NCBI GenBank assembly: GCA_017501625.1
Contig: JAFVWO010000008.1
Coordinates: forward strand, 1-44,281
Direction of reading: 5' to 3'
Length of the DNA: 44,281 bases
From: Alistipes sp.
GTDB lineage: Bacteria > Bacteroidota > Bacteroidia > Bacteroidales > Rikenellaceae
The notes below the pieces were generated by a model. It had not been told where the DNA came from. It ran no database searches and saw nothing but the letters and a program-made list of their open reading frames with translations. Positions within the stretch are counted from its first letter, which is position 1. Every line of letters starts with the position of its first letter. The translations under genes were made by a program, and so were the position numbers. Below, in pieces: positions 1 through 8,363 of the stretch.

Positions 1-62
1 CGTAAAAATTTTATTAACGATTTTAATACAGCATATATTAAATACCTAAAATTCAAAGTCTT

Positions 63-776
63 ATGAACCTTTTATTAATTTCCAATTCCACCAATGCCGG
101 TGAGCCTTACTTGCAGTATCCCATACAAGAGATAGCAAAGACTCTAAAGGGCATAACCGAAGTTGTATTTATCCCCTACGCTGCCGTGACATTCTCATAC
201 GACGAATATGAGGCCAAGGTACAAAACCGCTTCAACGAGATAGGCATAAAGGTACACTCGGTACACCACGCTATAAACAAGCGCAACTTCGTGCGCCACG
301 CTCAGGCAATAGTAATCGGTGGCGGCAACACCTTCGCACTGCTTAAGAAGATGCAGGAGGAGGATCTCCTCGACATGATCTTCCGTCGCGTGAAGGCCGG
401 CGTACCCTACGTTGGATGGTCGGCAGGTAGCAACGTCACTTGCCCCACGATATGCACCACAAACGATATGCCCATTGTTCAGCCCGACTCGTTCCGTGCC
501 ATAGGTCTTGTATCATTCCAGATAAACCCCCACTATCTTGATGCTAACCCCGAGGGACATGCCGGCGAGACACGCGAGCAGCGCATATTGGAGTACTTGG
601 AGGCTAACCGTAGCCGCTATGTCGTAGGTCTGCGCGAGGGTTGCATGCTCCGCATCGACGACAACGGCATAGAGCTTATCGGTAATCGCCCCATGCGTAT
701 CTTCAAGAAGGGCATCGAGACATACGAGGTGCAGCCCGGTGATAACATCGACTTCCTCATACGTCGCACCAAGTAG
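63..776 (+). CDS. pepE: Dipeptidase E (alpha-aspartyl dipeptidase), peptidase family S51
   Basis: PepE is a cytoplasmic serine peptidase that hydrolyses dipeptides with an N-terminal aspartate. The 237-residue protein is close to the 229 residues of the E. coli enzyme and aligns with it nearly without gaps. The nucleophile motif GWSAGSN puts Ser at 120, and Asp135 (TTNDMP) and His157 (INPH) fall at the same positions as the E. coli catalytic residues. The GGGNTF loop (86-91) and the EGHAGETREQR stretch are also conserved. It starts at the first ATG after an AT-rich leader. It is followed after 6 bases by yraN, so the two probably share a transcript. No canonical -7 box was seen in the 62 bases available upstream. 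Confidence 0.95.
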   Translation: MNLLLISNSTNAGEPYLQYPIQEIAKTLKGITEVVFIPYAAVTFSYDEYEAKVQNRFNEIGIKVHSVHHAINKRNFVRHAQAIVIGGGNTFALLKKMQEEDLLDMIFRRVKAGVPYVGWSAGSNVTCPTICTTNDMPIVQPDSFRAIGLVSFQINPHYLDANPEGHAGETREQRILEYLEANRSRYVVGLREGCMLRIDDNGIELIGNRPMRIFKKGIETYEVQPGDNIDFLIRRTK

Positions 777-782
777 TTCGCA

Positions 783-1139
783 ATGGAGTTGACGGCATTA
801 GAGATAGGCTCCAAAGGTGAGGATGCAGCCGTAGCATGGCTACGTGAGCGTGGCTACTACATCGTCGAGCGCAACTGGCGTATAGGGCACTACGAGATAG
901 ACATCATCGCCCAGCGCTTCGACACGTTGCACTTCGTGGAGGTTAAGACACGCAAGCTCGGAGGGTGGCAGTCGGCATACGACAGCATCAACGACCAGAA
1001 GATACGTACCCTACGACGTGGCGCCATGGCCTATCGCACGATACACCGCACGCCACTTGAGCTACAATTCGACCTCATAGCCGTCACGATGGATGACCAC
1101 GGTAATGCCGCGATAGAGCTTACCGAGAACATACTTTAG
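783..1139 (+). CDS. yraN: YraN / UPF0102 family protein (predicted nuclease fold)
   Basis: This 118-residue protein has the UPF0102 pattern: GSKGEDAAVAWLRERGY near the N-terminus, then EIDIIA (about 38-43) and FVEVKTR (about 51-57). Together they supply the Glu, Asp and E-x-K residues typical of the restriction-endonuclease-like fold. The family is widespread in bacteria and its cellular role is not settled; nuclease or Holliday-junction-related activity has been proposed from structure. It begins 6 bases after pepE and is probably co-transcribed with it. Confidence 0.9.
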   Translation: MELTALEIGSKGEDAAVAWLRERGYYIVERNWRIGHYEIDIIAQRFDTLHFVEVKTRKLGGWQSAYDSINDQKIRTLRRGAMAYRTIHRTPLELQFDLIAVTMDDHGNAAIELTENIL

Positions 1140-1212
1140 AGCAACATTATCCCAACGATATTTGCTTTGGTGCGCCACGTCTTAATTTTAGGCGGGAAAT
1201 CTCTTTAGTACG

Positions 1213-1248
1213 ATAGAGGCTCGTAGGTAGGTGTGCCACAGCCTCTAT
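1213..1248 (+). other. Hairpin between yraN and waaA
   Basis: A perfect 9-bp inverted repeat, ATAGAGGCT (1213-1221) and AGCCTCTAT (1240-1248), encloses an 18-base loop. No T-run follows on the + strand, so it is not a textbook intrinsic terminator. It could mark the end of the pepE-yraN transcript or lie in the leader of waaA. Confidence 0.4.
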
Positions 1249-1315
1249 TGTGCTAATATGCTATCAGCAGTACATACAAAGCAGCAGACACCTTTGTGAT
1301 AAGAGTAGTCGAGAT

Positions 1316-2551
1316 ATGATTGTATACGATATAGGCATCTGGTTCTACGAAAAGGCCATACGTCTTGCAGCGCTACGCAGCCGCAAGGCGCAGCTATGGT
1401 GCCACGGGCGCAAGGGGTTACTACAACGCATAGCGCACGACATGCCCACGGGCGAGCATGTCGTATGGATACATGCCGCCTCGCTCGGTGAGTTCGAGCA
1501 GGGGCGCCCCATCATCGAGCGCCTCAAGGCCCTACGACCCGATATCAAGGTTGTGCTGACCTTCTTCTCGCCCTCGGGCTACGAGATACGTAAGAACTAC
1601 CCCCATGCCGACCATATATACTATCTGCCATCGGACAGAACGCGCAACGTGAAGCGCTTTCTCGATGCTGTGAAGCCCGATGTTGCCGTATTCATAAAGT
1701 ATGAGTTCTGGCTCAACTATCTTGCCGAGCTACGTCGTCGCGGCATAGCCACATTACTCGTATCGGCCATCTTCCGCCCTCGCTCCATATTCTTCCGCCC
1801 GTGGGGAGGCTCTTGGCGCAAGGCACTGCGGGGCTACAGCCATCTATATGTGCAAGATGGTGCCTCGGAACAGCTACTACGTAACATTGCGGTAGAAAAT
1901 ATCACCGTAGCAGGAGATACACGCTTCGACCGCGTGAGGGAGATAGCCCGACAAGCGAAGCAGATACCCATAATCGAGAAATTTAGGGGTGACAGGCCGC
2001 TCTTCGTTGCCGGCTCCACGTGGCATCGCGACGAGGAGCTGCTCCTCGAGCTCATCAACGACAACCCCACGGTACGCTTCCTCATAGCACCTCACGAGAT
2101 GGACGAACAACGTATAGCGTGGCTTATGCGCGAGGTGAAGGGGGGAGCTATGCGCTACACACAATCGACAGTGGCGAGCGACTATAGCACTACGCAGGTG
2201 CTTATCCTCGACACCATCGGCATGCTGTCATCAGCCTACGCCTATGCTCAATGGGCATATATCGGTGGCGGCTTCGGCGCGGGCATACACAACACCCTCG
2301 AGGCTGCGACATACGGTCTGCCCATAGCCTTCGGCCCCAAGTATCGTAAGTTCCAAGAGGCAAGGGATATGGTGGCTCTCGGTGTGGCCACAAGCGTAAA
2401 GAACGCACAGCAGCTAAAGTCGTGGTTCGCAAAGTTGTGCACCGACAAGGCATACTACGACAATATATGCATCCAAGCACGCAACTACACACATGAGCGC
2501 TGTGGCGCCACGGAGATTATCGTTAACGATATACTATCACGCCTACAATAA
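1316..2551 (+). CDS. waaA: 3-deoxy-D-manno-octulosonic acid (Kdo) transferase
   Basis: WaaA transfers Kdo from CMP-Kdo to the lipid A precursor at the inner face of the cytoplasmic membrane. The N-terminal GT30 domain is clear: WIHAASLGEFEQGRP carries the catalytic Glu of the GEF motif, followed by LTFFSPSGYEIRKNYP and YLPSDRTRNVKRFLDAVKPD, with FIKYEFW after it. The C-terminal GT-B half contains the AGSTWHRDEE segment and the GGGFGAGIHNTLEAATYGLPIAFGPKY nucleotide-binding region, cited here by its key residues. An open frame extends upstream to 1250, but the ATG at 1316 gives a normal N-terminus (MIVYDIGIWFYEKAIRLA) and about 411 residues, close to the 425 of E. coli. Confidence 0.93.
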   Translation: MIVYDIGIWFYEKAIRLAALRSRKAQLWCHGRKGLLQRIAHDMPTGEHVVWIHAASLGEFEQGRPIIERLKALRPDIKVVLTFFSPSGYEIRKNYPHADHIYYLPSDRTRNVKRFLDAVKPDVAVFIKYEFWLNYLAELRRRGIATLLVSAIFRPRSIFFRPWGGSWRKALRGYSHLYVQDGASEQLLRNIAVENITVAGDTRFDRVREIARQAKQIPIIEKFRGDRPLFVAGSTWHRDEELLLELINDNPTVRFLIAPHEMDEQRIAWLMREVKGGAMRYTQSTVASDYSTTQVLILDTIGMLSSAYAYAQWAYIGGGFGAGIHNTLEAATYGLPIAFGPKYRKFQEARDMVALGVATSVKNAQQLKSWFAKLCTDKAYYDNICIQARNYTHERCGATEIIVNDILSRLQ

Positions 2552-2556
2552 CAACA

Positions 2557-2585
2557 GAGGGCCGACCCTAAGCAGGTCAGCCCTC
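2557..2585. terminator. Stem-loop between convergent waaA and lipoprotein gene
   Basis: GAGGGC (2557-2562) plus GACC (2564-2567) pair with GGTC (2575-2578) plus GCCCTC (2580-2585), leaving a short loop. It lies between two convergent genes, as expected for a shared terminator. A clear T-run is absent on either strand, so termination is inferred from position and stem only. Confidence 0.5.
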
Positions 2586-2625
2586 CGATATAAGTATAGG
2601 TATTCCTACCTACAAGTGTTCCACA

Positions 2626-3147
2626 CTACAAGAAGTGCTCGGCAGCTACGGCACGTGTCTCCGAAGCCTCAACCTTAACATCCTCGGGGATGGTCGTAGA
2701 GGTATAGATGCTCGCAACACCTGACTCATCAACGAGCTCTAACGTAAACGTGCCATCTTCACCCTCAGTCTTAGTTACGGTATAGCTACTCTTCCATGGA
2801 GAGCCCGGTGTATGCACGTTTCCATCGTACTCGCCCGTAAGCGTATCATCATCGAGGTCATACGTACCCGTGATATACTCATACGTAAGCGAATACACCT
2901 GCTCGTACATCTCGAAGGTGTAGTCCTCCTTGAAGTTTACATATACATGGAACGGAGGCTCTATCTCATTCCACGAGGTCAACACCCACTCACCCTCAAC
3001 GCTCACGCCCTCATTACTTCCGTTATTACCTCCGGGGTTATCGTTGGGTGTGTTGTTAGGATTATCTTCGCCACTATTTGCCGGCGTACATGCCGCCATA
3101 CCGATAAACAACATCGCTACAAGCGACCATATCTTGATACTCTTCAT
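2626..3147 (-). CDS. Small lipoprotein with lipocalin-like domain, paired with S8 protease
   Basis: The start is the ATG at 3147 (MKSIKIWSLVAMLF), because it gives a lipoprotein signal ending in GMAAC; the longer frame to 3204 adds 19 unlikely residues. After the lipid-anchored Cys comes a low-complexity Asn/Pro/Gly linker (about 21-50). A compact beta-rich domain follows, with GEWVLTSWNE, FKEDYTFEMYE and GTYDLDDDTLTGEYDG, the look of a lipocalin-like or META-type small barrel. It is a paralogue of the lipoprotein at 5465-6148: both begin MKxxKIWSL, both have the W/E..F.VY..F pattern and TTIP near the end, and both end in Phe-Leu. It lies 60 bases downstream of the second S8 protease. The function is unknown; a protease partner or inhibitor is only a guess. 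Confidence 0.75.
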   Translation of the reverse strand: MKSIKIWSLVAMLFIGMAACTPANSGEDNPNNTPNDNPGGNNGSNEGVSVEGEWVLTSWNEIEPPFHVYVNFKEDYTFEMYEQVYSLTYEYITGTYDLDDDTLTGEYDGNVHTPGSPWKSSYTVTKTEGEDGTFTLELVDESGVASIYTSTTIPEDVKVEASETRAVAAEHFL

Positions 3148-3207
3148 ATTTCGAATCTGCTTTGAATTTACGTAATAGACAACTTCTATTATCCCATTTC
3201 TCACATA

Positions 3208-5223
3208 CTACAACCAGCCATCATTTCTAATGGGGTTGCCATCCTCGTTAAGCTCTACATTGGGGCGAGAGATAAGCGCGAATTCCTTCTCGATACGCAT
3301 ACCTCCGGTCACCATGCCACCACCCTCGGTGTTACCTCCGGCAATCATGCCAACCTTGATAGTACCCACACCTACCTTGCTGCACTGAAGCACCATCTTA
3401 CCGGCAGTAAACTGGTCAAACGCGATACCAAGAGCCTCGTAAGTCTCATCAGGAATAGTGTAATCCTTAACCTTAATCTGAATACCATCTCTACCGATAA
3501 ACTTGCTGAAGTCGATATAGTTTGTCTCGGTCGTCGACACGGGAACACACTCAACACCGCGGATAGCCATAAGCAGACGATAAGCATCAATCTTACCTGT
3601 ACCCATCTTACCACGGTATGTCGGGAGATTCATCATACCACCCTCGGCATGAACCTTAGTACCCTCAAAGGCACTGTCGGGGAAGGCTCTAACAGATGTT
3701 GCAAGAAGCGCCTTATACTCATCTACCGTGAAGCTCTTGCCAAGATCGAGGGCATACGACAAGCCGAGAGCTGCGACACCCGACACGTGAGGACATGCCA
3801 TAGATGTACCCTGCATATAGCCGTAGCTCGACGTACCCACTCGTGGACCGGCGAGAGTAGAGTATACACAGCCCGTCTCTGCGGTGCTGCCACCAACGAG
3901 ATAGTACTCACCACCCGGTGCTGAGATATTACAACCCTGATCGTAGCATGTATAATATGCAGGACGACCATCGGGAGCGTATGCTGTCACAGCGAGGTAG
4001 CTGTTGTATGCTCCCGGATAGCCCGCAATAGGCTTACCCTCATTACCCGCAGCAAAGACAACAAGACCACCGTCCAACGCATCGCAGTTCTTCGTATCGA
4101 TAAAATACTCGATAGCTTCATACTCCACAGAGTACATGCCCGTCTCGAACATGTTGTCATTGGGAACAGCATAAGGCTCAAAACCCCACGAACACTGCAA
4201 GATACAAGCGCCACGGTCAGCAGCATACTCAATAGCAGCAGCCACGTGTGCATAGTCTGCGTAATCCTTACCCGAGAATATCTGAGAAGAGAAGATACGC
4301 ACACCATCACCATTACCCGAGCCACCGGCAATACCTGCACAGCCGATACCGTTGTTGTTCACAGCAGCAACAGTACCCGCCACGTGAGTACCATGACCTG
4401 AGTCACCCTCACGCGAGTACGACACGCGGCCGTTGATAGCAAAGTTGTAGCCATAGATATCATCTACATAGCCATTATCGTCATCATCAACGCCATCCTC
4501 GCCATTCAACTCAGCCTCGTTGACATGGAAGTTAGCCTTCAAATCATCATGATCGTAGCATACACCCTCGTCGACGATGGCAACAACAACATCGGGGCGT
4601 CCCGTTGTCAGCTTCCACGCAGCCTCAACATTGATATCCTCACCCTCGACAGCCGTGGGATACAACGACACGCGGCCCCTGTTGATATAGTGCCACTGGT
4701 AGTACATACCCGGGTCATCAAAAGGATATTCACCGCTACGTGTCACACCATTGGTCGTAGGATCGAACTCGGTAGCCTGCTCTGAGGGGCGCTTAACAGT
4801 ACCTGCATACTGCACTGCCTCGACATAGTCGATATTGGCGAGTTTCATGGCGGCATCCTCCAAAGATACCGTCTCGGGGAACTCTACTGCATACCAGCGG
4901 TGCATGCCACGTGCGCGCTTACGCTCGGCATTGACCTTAAGGTTAAATACAGGCTTAATTTTCGATGCTTCAATCTCCATAGCGAGGAGGTCGAGCTCTG
5001 TCATGCCACTGCGCGTAACCTCAGCATTCTCGATGCGCGAGGCACACTCCTCGGTGACGTAGAAGATGAGCTTACCGCTCGTAGCACCTGCCGAGGTGTT
5101 GATAATCTTCTTCGCGGCCACCATATCCTGCTCCACAACCTCGGTTGAAGATAGTTTATCCTCAACACACGATGCCATGATGATGGCTGCCAAAGAAATA
5201 AGCAAAAATCTGTACTTATTCAT
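3208..5223 (-). CDS. Surface subtilisin-like serine protease (S8), copy 2, lipoprotein
   Basis: This 671-residue protein has a lipoprotein signal (lipobox MASC, Cys19) and a prodomain-like region at about 38-145. The S8 catalytic domain spans about 195-560. The triad is Asp218 (VAIVDEGV), His277 (GHGTHVAGT) and Ser474 (QGTSMACPHVSG), with the oxyanion Asn394 in AAGNEG. The Asp motif reads D-E-G rather than the usual D-S/T-G. An acidic DDDDNGYVDD stretch (about 246-255) may bind calcium. A C-terminal beta domain of about 100 residues ends in GWL, as in its paralogue at 6195-8252. It probably acts at the cell surface or periplasm, cutting proteins into peptides for the neighbouring SusCD-type importer. 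It has its own predicted promoter (5279-5308) and is followed by a small lipoprotein. Confidence 0.92.
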   Translation of the reverse strand: MNKYRFLLISLAAIIMASCVEDKLSSTEVVEQDMVAAKKIINTSAGATSGKLIFYVTEECASRIENAEVTRSGMTELDLLAMEIEASKIKPVFNLKVNAERKRARGMHRWYAVEFPETVSLEDAAMKLANIDYVEAVQYAGTVKRPSEQATEFDPTTNGVTRSGEYPFDDPGMYYQWHYINRGRVSLYPTAVEGEDINVEAAWKLTTGRPDVVVAIVDEGVCYDHDDLKANFHVNEAELNGEDGVDDDDNGYVDDIYGYNFAINGRVSYSREGDSGHGTHVAGTVAAVNNNGIGCAGIAGGSGNGDGVRIFSSQIFSGKDYADYAHVAAAIEYAADRGACILQCSWGFEPYAVPNDNMFETGMYSVEYEAIEYFIDTKNCDALDGGLVVFAAGNEGKPIAGYPGAYNSYLAVTAYAPDGRPAYYTCYDQGCNISAPGGEYYLVGGSTAETGCVYSTLAGPRVGTSSYGYMQGTSMACPHVSGVAALGLSYALDLGKSFTVDEYKALLATSVRAFPDSAFEGTKVHAEGGMMNLPTYRGKMGTGKIDAYRLLMAIRGVECVPVSTTETNYIDFSKFIGRDGIQIKVKDYTIPDETYEALGIAFDQFTAGKMVLQCSKVGVGTIKVGMIAGGNTEGGGMVTGGMRIEKEFALISRPNVELNEDGNPIRNDGWL

Positions 5224-5278
5224 AGTCTACAAAAGTTTTAAGTTCCTTCCTAAAGATTTAGATTGTTCTCTCAAGGTG

Positions 5279-5308
5279 CGAAGATACTAATTTTTTCTAT
5301 ATGTACAA
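5279..5308 (-). promoter_or_regulatory. Predicted Bacteroidetes promoter for second S8 protease
   Basis: Read on the minus strand, TTG (5308-5306) is followed after 19 bases by TATCTTCG (5286-5279), one base off the TAnnTTTG consensus. It lies between the terminator at 5404-5436 and the protease start at 5223, giving a leader of about 50 nt. This suggests the second protease-lipoprotein pair can be transcribed apart from the susCD unit. Confidence 0.5.
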
Positions 5309-5403
5309 CAATTTTACGCCATATTGTAGATAATAAAAAAATTACAAAACATCTGAGGCACAGACTTAGAGGATAGAAAAGAATAGATATTAGGCGCGAG
5401 ATA

Positions 5404-5436
5404 AAAAAAATGTCACCGGCCGAAGCCGATGACATT
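5404..5436 (-). terminator. Intrinsic terminator with UUCG tetraloop
   Basis: On the minus strand a 12-bp stem with one A/C mismatch (5409-5420 with 5425-5436) is capped by TTCG inside CGGC-TTCG-GCCG and followed by a run of T. It lies just downstream of the lipoprotein gene at 5465-6148 and should end the susC-to-lipoprotein transcript. Confidence 0.85.
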
Positions 5437-5464
5437 TCATTGCAGACTTAGTCTGCTTGGTCTA

Positions 5465-6148
5465 TTACAAGAAGGGAACACCTACAAAGCGGCAAGCAGT
5501 GGTTCCGGGAGCAGGATTCTGCTCTTCGCCACCCTCGGTGGTGTCGCCACCCTCGGTGCCTTCACCCTCGGTGCCATCACCCTCGGTGCCATCACCCTCG
5601 GTGCCATCACCCTCAGTGCCATCACCCTCGGTGCCATCACCCTCGGTGCCATCGCCCTCGGTGCCATCACCCTCGGTGCCATCACCCTCGGTGCCATCGC
5701 CCTCGGTGCCTTCATTCTCGTTAGCGCCGCCTACAACAGCAAAATCCTTAACCCACGCGGGGATAGTTGTTGCTGCATACACGCCCATAACATCATCCTT
5801 GTGCAAACGCAAGGTCTTACCATCGGCTGAAACCTCAGCATCATAGGGACCAAAGTCCTTGCCGTCGGTATACTTACCGCTGAGCACCTTACCGTTGAGC
5901 GTATAAGTACCCTCATACTTCTCGTAATCGGCAGCAAAGCGCTGATAGAGCACAACATTAGCACCATCAAACTTAATGTAGACGTCGAACTGAGCCTCAG
6001 CACCACCCCACTCGATGAGCTGCCACTCGTTAACGATCTTAGACACATCACCGGGCTTGAACGTATCACCCGTGCTGGTGGTCTCGCCACATCCGGTCAC
6101 TACCATAAGAATTGCTACAGCAAGTGACCATATCTTAAGATTCTTCAT
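5465..6148 (-). CDS. Small lipoprotein with lipocalin-like domain and GTEGD repeat tail
   Basis: The 227-residue protein starts [20 protein letters not shown], a lipoprotein signal with Cys at about 20. Residues about 38-140 form a compact beta-rich domain ([42 protein letters not shown]) paralogous to the lipoprotein at 2626-3147. A tail of GTEGD pentapeptides follows: nine exact copies, then GTEGE and GTEGG. The protein ends in a short Cys-containing hydrophobic segment (CRFVGVPFL). It begins 46 bases after the first S8 protease and is followed by a strong terminator, so it closes that operon. The acidic tail probably acts as a flexible spacer. The function is unknown. Confidence 0.78.
   Translation of the reverse strand: MKNLKIWSLAVAILMVVTGCGETTSTGDTFKPGDVSKIVNEWQLIEWGGAEAQFDVYIKFDGANVVLYQRFAADYEKYEGTYTLNGKVLSGKYTDGKDFGPYDAEVSADGKTLRLHKDDVMGVYAATTIPAWVKDFAVVGGANENEGTEGDGTEGDGTEGDGTEGDGTEGDGTEGDGTEGDGTEGDGTEGDGTEGEGTEGGDTTEGGEEQNPAPGTTACRFVGVPFL
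5551..5712 (-). repeat. 15-bp coding tandem repeat (GTEGD units)
   Basis: About eleven 15-bp units lie in frame inside the lipoprotein gene. On the + strand the core is GGTGCCATCACCCTC, with a few single-base variants (CAC/CGC, CGG/CAG). Because the unit is a multiple of three, slippage would change tail length without breaking the frame. Confidence 0.92.
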
Positions 6149-6194
6149 AATTTCTTTACTTTTTTAGAGATAAGTATTACGTATAGTCACTCTA

Positions 6195-8252
6195 TTACAA
6201 CCAACCACCGGGGTTATCAACAACGCCATTGGTAGCTGTAAAGTTGCCGCTAACTACAAGAGCAATCTCCTTCTCGATGCGCATACCACCCATGCTGTTA
6301 CCACCGCCTACAGAGTCGCCACCGGCAACCATCACGACCTTGATAACGCCACCACCGGGGTTCTCGCAAGTGATGATGAGGTCGTCGCCAAAGATTGTCT
6401 CGTTCTTAATGCCAAGGCGCTTACGCACATCGTCGGGGATGATGATATCCTCGTAAGTCTTAGGAAGCGTCATACCATCAGCCATGAGCGACTTGAGGTT
6501 GATAACGCACTCCTCACCCGCAACAACGGGAACAGCGCTGATGCCACGCATAGACAACAAGGCGCGATAAGCATCGATAGAGCCAGTACCCATCTTACCC
6601 TCGTAGGTAGCCAATGAGAGCTCACCTGCAGACGACTGCTTCTTCTTGCCCTCAGACAAGTACATGTCGATATTGTTAACCGACGTAAGCATCATGCTCT
6701 TGAACTGATCTACGGTATACACCTTGCCAGTCTCCTCGGCATACGAGAGCATAAGAGCTGCGATACCTGTGACGTGAGGTGTAGCCATTGACGTACCCTG
6801 CATGTAACCATACTTGTTATCGGGGAGTGTCGAAAGGATACAGCCTGAACGCATAGCGTGGTTGAACTGGTTAACATAGAACTCACCACCGGGGGCTGCG
6901 ATGTTACAGCCGGGGCCGTAGTTGGTGTAGTATGCGGGAAGACCGTCGGGACCCGTAGCAGTAACCGAGATATACTCATTGTAAGCACCGGGATAGCCCG
7001 CCATAGGTGCGCTCTCGTTACCAGCAGCGAAGATGATGACACCACCATCCAAAGCGGGGTGATTCTTCTTCGACATGAAGTACTTGAAGGCATCATAGCG
7101 CAACGACATGTTAACCATGTACGAGTTGTCGTTAACCAAGACACCGGGATCGTTACCCCACGAGTTGTTCGAGAGAACAGCACCACGGTCAGCAGCATAC
7201 TCCATAGCCCTAGCAGCAGCATCATAGTCAGAACCATTGAAGGGCTTATCATCGGTCGTGAGCATCTGGCAGCAGAGAATCTTAACGCCACCATTGCCAT
7301 TACCACCGGCAACACCCGCGATACCTATGCCATTGTTGCTAACAGCAGCGATAGTACCGGCAACGTGCGTACCGTGACCCTCACCAAAGGTGATGATAGG
7401 CGAGTTAGTGTAGAAGTTGTAACCGTAAACGTCATCTACATAGCCATTGTCATCATCATCAACGCCTTCAGTACCATTCAACTCAGCCTCGTTAACGAGG
7501 ATGTTAGCCTTCAAGTCCTCGTGGTTGTAGTCAACACCGTTATCGAGGACAGCAACGATAATCTCGGGGCTACCCTTTGATGCTGTAAGCTCCCATGCAG
7601 GAACAACATTGATGTCGGCACCCTTCTTAGCATAGGGTGACACGAAGCCCTCGCCCGTATAGTCGGCATACGTAGGAGCCTTACCCTCCTCAACATTGCG
7701 GTTACCCTCGTTGAGCAAGCTCCACTGCTTGCCGAAATCGGGGTCGTTGGGATACTCGCCGGCACGTGTAGAGCCAGCAGTTGCTACTTCAACAATCTCG
7801 GGCTCGTCAATCTTGGGAGCACGAACAATTGTAGAGAACTCCACGCGCTGAACATTATCAACAGCTGCCAACACCTTAGCGGCAGCATCGAGATTCATAT
7901 CCTCTGAGAACTCGATTGAGAACCAGCGGTCCATACCGAGCTCACGCTTAAGATCGGCATTAACCTTCATGTTGAACACCTGCTTGATGCCCGTAGCACC
8001 AATCTCAGCTGCGGCATTGTCAATCTGACTAACGCCAGTTGCTGTTGCCGAGGCAGCAGCCTCGAGCTGTGCAACACTGCCCTTATCTACATAGAAGAGG
8101 AGCTTGCCCTGCGCTGCATTTGAAGAGGTATTCACGAATTTCTTGGCAGCAGAAGCCTCGGGTGTAGCCTGAGGCTGGTCTACCGTATCGGTAGCACACG
8201 CCACTGCAAGCATTCCTGCCAAGCCTATCAATAAAATCTTACCCTTATTCAT
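6195..8252 (-). CDS. Surface subtilisin-like serine protease (S8), copy 1, lipoprotein
   Basis: This 685-residue paralogue of the protease at 3208-5223 has the same architecture. It carries a lipoprotein signal (AVAC, Cys19), a prodomain-like region at about 38-145 and a catalytic domain at about 205-570. The triad is Asp237 (AVLDNGVD), His293 (GHGTHVAGT) and Ser488 (GTSMATPHVTG), with oxyanion Asn412 in AAGNES. The TEGVDDDDNGYVDD stretch (about 261-274) is shared. The Asp motif is D-N-G. The C-terminal beta domain ends in PGGWL. It lies 111 bases downstream of the large surface lipoprotein, in the same direction as susC and susD, and is followed by a paired small lipoprotein. The role is inferred as extracellular protein breakdown for the SusCD-type importer. 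Confidence 0.93.
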   Translation of the reverse strand: MNKGKILLIGLAGMLAVACATDTVDQPQATPEASAAKKFVNTSSNAAQGKLLFYVDKGSVAQLEAAASATATGVSQIDNAAAEIGATGIKQVFNMKVNADLKRELGMDRWFSIEFSEDMNLDAAAKVLAAVDNVQRVEFSTIVRAPKIDEPEIVEVATAGSTRAGEYPNDPDFGKQWSLLNEGNRNVEEGKAPTYADYTGEGFVSPYAKKGADINVVPAWELTASKGSPEIIVAVLDNGVDYNHEDLKANILVNEAELNGTEGVDDDDNGYVDDVYGYNFYTNSPIITFGEGHGTHVAGTIAAVSNNGIGIAGVAGGNGNGGVKILCCQMLTTDDKPFNGSDYDAAARAMEYAADRGAVLSNNSWGNDPGVLVNDNSYMVNMSLRYDAFKYFMSKKNHPALDGGVIIFAAGNESAPMAGYPGAYNEYISVTATGPDGLPAYYTNYGPGCNIAAPGGEFYVNQFNHAMRSGCILSTLPDNKYGYMQGTSMATPHVTGIAALMLSYAEETGKVYTVDQFKSMMLTSVNNIDMYLSEGKKKQSSAGELSLATYEGKMGTGSIDAYRALLSMRGISAVPVVAGEECVINLKSLMADGMTLPKTYEDIIIPDDVRKRLGIKNETIFGDDLIITCENPGGGVIKVVMVAGGDSVGGGNSMGGMRIEKEIALVVSGNFTATNGVVDNPGGWL

Positions 8253-8294
8253 AAGTTTAATTGTTTTTCATTTTTTGTTAGTGCTTTCATAAAC

Positions 8295-8344
8295 CTCTCT
8301 GTCGAGAGTTTTGCTGTGGGTGGCAGCTACGATAGTTGCCACCC
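8295..8344 (-). other. Two intercistronic hairpins upstream of S8 copy 1
   Basis: GGGTGGCA (8318-8325) pairs perfectly with TGCCACCC (8337-8344), and CTCTC (8295-8299) with GAGAG (8304-8308). They lie in the 111-base gap between the 929-residue lipoprotein and the protease, with no strong T-run. They could be an mRNA-processing or partial-termination element that lowers or decouples expression of the protease genes. Confidence 0.5.
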
Positions 8345-8363
8345 GTGGCAAAAATGCTTATGA

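Noticed and set aside
5551..5712. Possible CRISPR array
   Set aside because: The units are contiguous 15-bp in-frame coding repeats without spacers; the same holds for 8482-8640.
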